Below are positions 39,321-45,800 of a DNA stretch of 48,770 nt, in pieces. Source of the DNA: Gordonia paraffinivorans NBRC 108238 (GTDB lineage: Bacteria > Actinomycetota > Actinomycetes > Mycobacteriales > Mycobacteriaceae); contig NZ_BAOQ01000039.1 of NCBI RefSeq assembly GCF_000344155.1, forward strand, positions 1 to 48,770. Direction: 5' to 3'. How positions within the stretch are numbered: the stretch's first letter is position 1; each line of letters starts with the position of its first letter. The notes below the pieces were generated by a model. The model had not been told where the DNA came from. It searched no databases and saw only the letters and a list, made by a program, of their open reading frames with translations. The position numbers and the translations under genes are program-made.

Positions 39321-39839
39321 ATGAAGATCCGGAAGTCCATCGCCGCCGTCACCCTGGCCGGCGCTGCACTGTTCGTCGTCACCGGCTGCTCGGACAGCTC
39401 CGACACCGTCGACTCGGCCGCCAGCAAGGTGCCCACCGCAGTCGAGTCGGCCGCAACCGCGGTCTCCACGGCTGTCGAGGACGCCGTCGACGAGGTCACC
39501 GGCCTGAGCACCGAGAAGGCTCAGGAGATCCTGCGCAAGGCCGTCGACGCGAACACGCCGGCCGACGAGATCGATTCCGTCGTCGACACCTCGAACCCGG
39601 CGACCAAGACGGCGATCATCGAGTACGCCAAGGCCTCCAACGGCTTCGGCTACACCCCGGACATCTACACCGTCAAAGAGGTGAAGAAGGACGGCGACAA
39701 GGCCGTCGCGACCGTCGCGGTGAAGAGCCCGCACGCTCCCGCGCCGGTCGACGTCCAGCTCACCTACGTCGACGCCGACGGCTGGAAGCTCAGCGCCGAC
39801 GCCGTCACCCAGCTCTCGAGCATGGCCCGCGGCAACTGA
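39321..39839 (+). CDS. Mtb12-like secreted lipoprotein
   Basis: The 172-aa protein has a lipoprotein signal ending VVTGC, with Cys23 as the lipidated residue. A Ser/Ala/Val/Asp-rich linker follows. The folded domain (STEKAQEILRKAVDANTPAD, VVDTSNPATKTAIIEYAKAS, VDVQLTYVDADGWKLSADAV) resembles the low-molecular-weight antigen Mtb12 family of Mycobacteriales. The ATG at 39321 is chosen for AAGGGGAA upstream and because the signal starts there. Function is unknown; it should sit on the outer face of the cytoplasmic membrane. Confidence 0.82.
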   Translation: MKIRKSIAAVTLAGAALFVVTGCSDSSDTVDSAASKVPTAVESAATAVSTAVEDAVDEVTGLSTEKAQEILRKAVDANTPADEIDSVVDTSNPATKTAIIEYAKASNGFGYTPDIYTVKEVKKDGDKAVATVAVKSPHAPAPVDVQLTYVDADGWKLSADAVTQLSSMARGN

Positions 39840-39945
39840 CGCCAACCGCGGCCATCTGACTTCTCGACGCCCACTGCACCCGCCGGTCGTCGGTACACTC
39901 GCGCAGGTACGGCCTGCGCAGGTGGCCGGCGGACGAGGAGGTGCA

Positions 39946-40602
39946 GTGGGCGTCGACAATTCGACCCAACCGTTCCCACCGGCCGACACCGAGCGGTACC
40001 AGCGATGGCCGGCGGTCAACGATCTCGACGAGGTACTTGCTGCGGAGCCCGTCGTCGGCGGCACGACGCCGGCGGCACGTCCTGGCACCCGACCACAGAC
40101 CGTGGCGCCGCGGCCGCTACGTCGCCCCCTGTCGGAGCAGCACGCCCCTCTCCCGCCGGTCGGCGACTTCTGGGATGTCGGGGCTACGTCCCGGCCCGAA
40201 CAATTGCTGCCTGGACAATTGCGGCCCGAAGAGTTGCGGTCCGCTCAACCGTGGCCGCGCACCGGTGCCGCTGCCGTCTTCACGTCTCTTCCGGCACGAC
40301 GTGTCTGGAAACCGATGCCCTATGTCGCGCCGCCGTCGCAGCGGACGGTCGCACCAGCTGCATCGCTCGCCCTCACCTGCGGCCTGCTGTCGCTACCGCT
40401 GACACTCGCCCTCGGCCTGGGCGCTTTTCTCGGCACGATCGCGATCGTCGCGGGTGTGGTGGGCATCCGACAGGTGACCAACGCGCCGGCAAGCACGAAA
40501 GGCACCGGTCGTGCCGTCACCGGGATCATCTGCGGTGTCGGTGGCGTGATGGTCGGCGGACCGATCCTGGCGTTCGTGCTCCTGCTCGCCGGCCTGCTCT
40601 GA
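39946..40602 (+). CDS. Small membrane protein with DUF4190-like C-terminus
   Basis: The 218-aa protein has a Pro/Arg-rich cytoplasmic N-terminus of about 120 residues. Two membrane segments follow (about LALTCGLLSLPLTLALGLGA to IAIVAGVVGI, and ITGIICGVGG to LLLAGLL), in the DUF4190 pattern with GTGRAVTGII between them. GTG 39946 has GAGGAGG six nt upstream and is preferred to GTG 39922. Function unknown. Confidence 0.78.
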   Translation: MGVDNSTQPFPPADTERYQRWPAVNDLDEVLAAEPVVGGTTPAARPGTRPQTVAPRPLRRPLSEQHAPLPPVGDFWDVGATSRPEQLLPGQLRPEELRSAQPWPRTGAAAVFTSLPARRVWKPMPYVAPPSQRTVAPAASLALTCGLLSLPLTLALGLGAFLGTIAIVAGVVGIRQVTNAPASTKGTGRAVTGIICGVGGVMVGGPILAFVLLLAGLL

Positions 40603-40736
40603 CCAGGTTCGCACTCCCATCGCGCATCGGTGCGTCCCGATTCCCAACTCCCGATCCGGGCATCGGCGGTACCCGGAAACGGCAACAGCGTGGCCTCAGG
40701 AGACAGGAAGCCAACCGGCAGCGCCTGGATATGCCA

Positions 40737-40770
40737 CGAGACCCGCCCGGCATAGGCCAAGCGGGTCTCG
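40737..40770. terminator. Bidirectional terminator hairpin
   Basis: CGAGACCCGC (40737-40746) pairs perfectly with GCGGGTCTCG (40761-40770), between the convergent genes ending at 40602 and 40796. Confidence 0.85.
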
Positions 40771-40795
40771 CGACAGTGTGGACCGGCGGCGGCTA

Positions 40796-41113
40796 CTAGC
40801 TGACCGCGCGCAGGTGACTGCGGGTACCGTGGCTGTCGCCCAGACGTCGTCCGAGCCAGGCCTCGACCTCACCGATGACCCGCATCCGGTCCTCGATCGA
40901 TTTGATGTCGTTCAAAGTGGGCACACAGTTCATCAACGCCGCGTAGAACGCCGAATTGTGTGACAGACCGTGCAGCGAGCACACGTTGTCGTACTCGTCG
41001 ATCCGACCCGCGAGCTCTCCGTAGCTGAGTGCCTTCTCGCCCAGGCGAACCGCAGTCAGCCTCGGAGTGATCGCGCCACGATCCAAGATGTCGTGCAAGA
41101 GATCGTCGTACAT
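40796..41113 (-). CDS. Small protein resembling the N-terminus of an adenylation/acyl-CoA ligase domain
   Basis: The first half (LLHDILDRGA, TAVRLGEKALSYGELAGRID, then HNSAFYAALMNCVP) follows the opening of ANL enzymes: a dock region, 'LTYAEL', and the 'NS.EF.AAL' segment. All catalytic motifs (TSGSTG, YGPTE, the TGD motif and the A10 lysine) are absent. The last third is a predicted helix (IEDRMRVIGEVEAWLGRRLG). It may be a degraded ligase or a dedicated small protein that keeps this fold fragment. It has its own start (GAAGG upstream) and terminator, which favours an expressed gene. It is downstream of the second NRPS set, whose adenylation domains it recalls. Function unknown. Confidence 0.65.
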   Translation of the reverse strand: MYDDLLHDILDRGAITPRLTAVRLGEKALSYGELAGRIDEYDNVCSLHGLSHNSAFYAALMNCVPTLNDIKSIEDRMRVIGEVEAWLGRRLGDSHGTRSHLRAVS

Positions 41114-41241
41114 GACTATCTACCTTCCCCCCCGCCGTAGTGGCGTCGTCGCGACGTCCTCGCCTCCCCTGACGTGGATCCGTCGCGCCATAACATAGTG
41201 TGCCCCACCTCGGCTAAAAAGAGGACTACTGCTCGAGCACC

Positions 41242-41257
41242 TGTGGTACATCCCACA
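41242..41257. promoter_or_regulatory. Inverted repeat TGTGG-N6-CCACA
   Basis: Perfect 5-bp arms around six bases. The arms are the same as the inner arms of the dyad at 41275-41290, suggesting two sites for one regulator. Confidence 0.35.
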
Positions 41258-41274
41258 AGCCCAGTTGCTTCAGG

Positions 41275-41290
41275 AGTGTGGCTCCACACT
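41275..41290. promoter_or_regulatory. Perfect 16-bp palindrome-type operator candidate
   Basis: AGTGTGG and CCACACT are perfect 7-bp arms around CT. It lies about 160 bp upstream of the start at 41113 and 194 bp after the glycosyltransferase stop. Confidence 0.4.
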
Positions 41291-41359
41291 ACTACTGGGG
41301 CCAATGTTGCCGGCGAGGCAAGCTTTCGAAAAGGCCGATTGTTATTTGCTTGCGACCAT

Positions 41360-41372
41360 CCCGATATTCGGG
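41360..41372. promoter_or_regulatory. Small dyad CCCGA-TAT-TCGGG
   Basis: Perfect 5-bp arms around TAT within the AT-rich stretch. Seen only by symmetry; no known regulator is recognised. Confidence 0.25.
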
Positions 41373-41483
41373 TTGATTACATACTCGGCGATCCGGGTAG
41401 ACATCATGTGTACGTCACTGCGTGAACCATGCGAATACATCGTCCCAAGGGCATGGCTCCGCCTCGGAGTGAAAAGGCGGTCC

Positions 41484-42341
41484 TCAGCCCGACCTGGATC
41501 CTTCTATCGGCGAGATGCGACCCTGCCGACGGTCACGGAACGGACGCCACTGACGGGTTTCGGGATCAAATGGCACCAACAGCATGCGCGAGATTCCGAG
41601 AAGCACGACGTTCATCGGAAATGCCCGCCGCAACCGTCTTGCTCCGGGCTCATCACCATGCAGTTCATGAGTACGGATTGCCGCACGTGCATACGCGATG
41701 TTGGCACGGACCGGCTCGGCCAGCCGACGAGCGGACTGAGCAACGGTTAAGGCCGCGTACCTTCGCACGACGCCACCGGATTTGACGACAGCGCAATACA
41801 GGTCGAGATCCTCGTGGGTTCCGGGCTGATCGAGTAGGAGAGGCTCTGCACTGCGCCACATCTCGCGTCGGATCGCCATGTTCGACCCTTGGAGCGTATC
41901 GCCGGCAACGCTGCCCGATCTCAGAGCCTGCCCCGCCTCCTTGCGAACCAGCTTTCGCAATGCACTGTCCAACGGAGTGTCGTAGAAGTACACGCCCCCG
42001 TACACCGCGTCGGCATCCGGATCACTATTAAAGAACCGGACCGCACGGCCAGCCCACTGCGGGTCGAGCCGGGTGTCCGCATCGATACGTCCGATTATGT
42101 CACCCACGGCGGCATTGAATCCGGTACGCCGGGCGGCCGCCACACCTGGTACGGGCTCCACGAGAATCCTGAGCGGGATTCTGTCGGCAAATGTCCGCAC
42201 CACGTCCATCGTGCCATCAGTGCAATTGTTGTCCACGATGATCACTTCATCGAACGGGCGGACCTGCCGAGCAATGTGTTCGAGGCATGCCGTTATGGTG
42301 TCGACCTCGTTGTACACAGGGACTACCAGGCTGAGTCGCAC
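41484..42341 (-). CDS. Family 2 glycosyltransferase
   Basis: The 285-aa protein has a GT-A fold: SLVVPVYNEVDTI at the N-terminus, VIIVDNNCTDGT, the metal and sugar-nucleotide motif DAD (Asp87-Asp89 in RIDADTRL), and HEDLDLYCAV as the acceptor-side ED motif. There are no clear membrane segments, so it is probably cytoplasmic. The GTG at 42341 has GGAGG five nt upstream. A terminator separates it from mbtH, so it has its own promoter or depends on read-through. Glycosylation of the neighbouring NRPS product is possible but unproven. Confidence 0.88.
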   Translation of the reverse strand: MRLSLVVPVYNEVDTITACLEHIARQVRPFDEVIIVDNNCTDGTMDVVRTFADRIPLRILVEPVPGVAAARRTGFNAAVGDIIGRIDADTRLDPQWAGRAVRFFNSDPDADAVYGGVYFYDTPLDSALRKLVRKEAGQALRSGSVAGDTLQGSNMAIRREMWRSAEPLLLDQPGTHEDLDLYCAVVKSGGVVRRYAALTVAQSARRLAEPVRANIAYARAAIRTHELHGDEPGARRLRRAFPMNVVLLGISRMLLVPFDPETRQWRPFRDRRQGRISPIEGSRSG

Positions 42342-42503
42342 GGCGCCTCCTCGATGACGATGGTTGTCTCACACACTCATAGCGACGTCGCCTGCCGCCC
42401 ACACGCAATTTGGGATCACCAGTACGCAGTATGGATCAGCCGTGTCGCCCCGTTGATACAGACCACCCGGAACTGACAACAACTCCTGGCCTCACCGACT
42501 TGT

Positions 42504-42531
42504 GCCTGCCCGATCAGACGAACGGGCAGGC
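42504..42531 (-). terminator. Terminator after the second mbtH
   Basis: GCCTGCCCG (42504-42512) pairs perfectly with CGGGCAGGC (42523-42531) around ten bases, 35 nt beyond the mbtH stop. Confidence 0.75.
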
Positions 42532-42565
42532 AGCGACGTGACCGAGGTCTGACGACGCCGGACGC

Positions 42566-42799
42566 TCAGCTCCCGCTCTTGTCGGCAGCATCGGCCTCCA
42601 TTGCTTCGATGAGGCTCTTCGGCCGCAGGTCGGTCCAGTTCTCCTCGACGTACTTGAGGCAGGCCTCGCGACTGTCCTCGCCGAACACCTTCGTCCATCC
42701 TGCCGGAACATCGGCGAACGTCGGCCACAGCGAGTGCTGGTTCTCGTCGTTGACGAGGACATAGAAGCGGCCGTTCTCGTCGTCAAAAGGGTTGGTCAT
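42566..42799 (-). CDS. mbtH: MbtH-like protein
   Basis: The 77-aa protein has the full MbtH pattern: [31 protein letters not shown] and [18 protein letters not shown]. The ATG at 42799 has AGGAG upstream. It follows the second NRPS by 33 bp and should serve it; it differs clearly from the MbtH of the first system. Confidence 0.96.
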   Translation of the reverse strand: MTNPFDDENGRFYVLVNDENQHSLWPTFADVPAGWTKVFGEDSREACLKYVEENWTDLRPKSLIEAMEADAADKSGS

Positions 42800-42832
42800 A
42801 GTTACTCCTACTTTCTGTTGCCTTGCATGAGT

Positions 42833-45800
42833 TCACGTCTGCACGGTGCCTGATTGAAATGTCTTGTCAGCATTCCCGTGGCCGGGATCTTCGGTTTCGG
42901 AAAGCGCTTGCTCAATTCTCGGACCAATCACCGCCATGGCAGCAGAATCGGCCATTCCCAAGTGATGCGTAGCAACGTCAACATTCTCCACACCTCCTGA
43001 TACGTGGGCGCGCCAGCTCTCCGCGACAACAGTCGGGTCCTCCTTGTCACTTGTCGCGGTAAACACCTGAACCCTTCCGTGGAACGGTTGCGGCTGGAAC
43101 TGCATCGATAGCCGGGGGGCAGCCTCGAAACTGTCCATTACTCGGTCAACGACGTCTTCCTCCAGCAAGCCTATCTTCGCGATCTGGGACCGTACGATGG
43201 AAGCTACTTCCTCTGAGGTTTCGGCGGTGATCGCTTCATCTAGGTCGAATAGATCACGCCAACCACCGAGGAGGTCTGCCGCATGGTCAGTGATCCCAGC
43301 TCGCTGGCCATCCTCCTCGAGACCGCGCGCAGCTAGCGGCGCACCTCCCGTGGTTAGAAGCATGCTGTCCATCACACCGAGATAGGCCACCTGTTCACCG
43401 TCAGCTTGGAGACGCGTCGCCATCGCAAAGGCGATAGTTCCACCGATCGACCAACCGAGGATATGGTACGGCCCGTTTGGCTGCACTCGACGGATCTCAT
43501 TGACGTAGCGCTCGGCGAGTTCGTCGACATCAGTTGCACTGGGCTCACCGTTGACAACGTGGGGGTCCTGCAAACCATAGATGGGACGATCCGCAAGGTA
43601 CTGGGCCAATGCGCCGTAGAACCACGCGAGACCGCCTGCCGGGTGAACGCAGAAAATTGGCAGACGGGCCCCGTCGGCACGCAGCGTGATGAGGACGTCA
43701 TTCCGCAGTTCGCCATCGCCGTCTATGCGACGGCCGAGTTCACGGATGGTGGGATCGCTGAACAGCCATTTGAGTTCGCACGGTAGTCCACGCTGACGCA
43801 CCCGAGCGACCACCTGTACCGCCAGCAGCGAATTGCCGCCCAAATCAAAGAACGACTCGACCACACTGACCCGCTCAACACCCAACAGATCAGCAAACAC
43901 CCCAGCCACAACCTCTTCGGTCTCAGACCCAGGCGCCACATACTCGGCCACACCGAGCTCGGGATCCGGCAACGACCGCCGATCCACCTTGCCCGCACTA
44001 TTGAGCGGCATCTCCTCCAACACCACCCACACCGACGGACGCATGTACTCCGGCAACGATCCCGCCACCGACGCCCGCACCACATCCACATCCACAGAAG
44101 CAGGAGCGACATACCCGACCAGCTGATCACCAGCCGGACCAGACACCACCCGAGCCGCCGCATGCACCACACCCGGCGCACCCGAAACCGCCGACTCCAC
44201 CTCACCCAACTCCAGGCGCTGACCACGCAACTTCACCTGGAAATCGGTACGACCCAAATACTCCAAATGCCCGTCCCGATTCCAGCGGGCCCGGTCACCG
44301 GTCCGATACAACCGCGCACCCGGCCCACCGAACGGATCCGCCACAAAACGCTCTGCAGTCAGATCAGCACGCGAAGCGTAACCACGGGCAAGCTGCACAC
44401 CACCCACATACAACTCGCCCGGAACACCAACCGGTACCTCGTTCAGATTCTCATCGAGCACATACGCGTTGACATTCCGAGTCGGAGTTCCGAGCGGTAT
44501 CACCCGGTCATCGATACCTACCCGATAACACGTCACGTCAATCGAGGTCTCGGCCGGACCATACTGGTTCCGTACACGCACACCTGGGAGTTGGTACATC
44601 AATTCACGAGCTGTCGGAGCCGTAAGTGCCTCACCACCGGTCTGTAGCAGACGCAACGACGTCAAGTCCGTGACCTGGGGACCGAGCACCTCGTTGAACA
44701 CCGCCAGCATCGCTGGCACGAAGTGCACGACGGTCACCTCATAACGGCTGATCAGGTCCGCCAGATGCCCCGGGTCACCATGCCGGCCCTCGTCGGCGAT
44801 GACCATCGTCGCACCGATCTTGATCGGCAAGAAGATCTCGCGGACCGCGACATCGAAGGTGATCGGCGCCTTGTAGAGGAATACGTCGCGCGCGGTCAGA
44901 TCGTACTGGTCAATGTCCGCATACAGTCGGTTCGCAACACCCCTATGAGTGATGACCACTGCCTTCGGCTGTCCCGTCGATCCCGAGGTGAACAACGTGA
45001 ACGCAGCATTCTCACCCCGAACAGAAGCCACCGACTCAACACCGTCGACGATACCGGCCTCATTCGGGTGCGGCTCGCCTACCACATGGACCTCGGCGAG
45101 CCCGTCGAACCGAGAACGAGCCTCCACCTCCTGACCAGCGGTCACCAAGACCAGCCGAACCTGTGCCGTCTGAGCCATATACCGCAGACGATCGACTGGC
45201 AACTGCCTGTCCAAAGGTACGAAGTGCCCGCCCGCTTGAACCACGGCATGAATGGCCACCACCTGTTCGACCGACCGCGCCATCTGGATGCCGACAGCAA
45301 CCTCCGGCCCGACCCCCAAGTCGATCAACTCGTGAGCCAACGCAGCCACACGGAAATCGAACTCCCCACGACTGACGAACTCACCGCCCGAAATGATCGC
45401 CGGCCGGTCGTAAGAATCACCCAGCCCAGAAGCGGCGCCAGGTCGCACCTCTTGATCGGTACTCGAACTCAATACAGCGCCGACACTCTGCTGCCCGGTC
45501 TCACGCCACGGCTCGCCGAGCGTCTCCGGGACAGATCCGCCCTCCCAGCCACGGGACCACTCCCGCAACCGCGGAAGTTCATCGACAGTCATAATCGGAA
45601 TCTCGCCGACCCTGCGCGCCGGATCTTCGGTCACAGCCGTCAGGGCTCTGACGAATCGCTCTGCCAAGTCATGCACTGTCGACTCATCGAACAGGTCCAC
45701 GGCGTAGGTGACACCCACCTCACCCTCACCGACACCCCCGCTGGCCAAGGTAATCGATAGATCATTATGCGCAGGCACAACCGGAGGATGAAGGGACTCA

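Larger units (their letters stand above)
41114..41483. other. AT-richer intergenic region with several dyads
   Basis: These 370 bp, between the glycosyltransferase stop and the small protein start, are of clearly lower GC than the surroundings and hold no believable gene. Three dyads stand out: 41242-41257, 41275-41290 and 41360-41372. A run CTAAAAAGAGG is at 41214-41224. The region probably carries the promoter of the gene at 41113. Confidence 0.55.
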
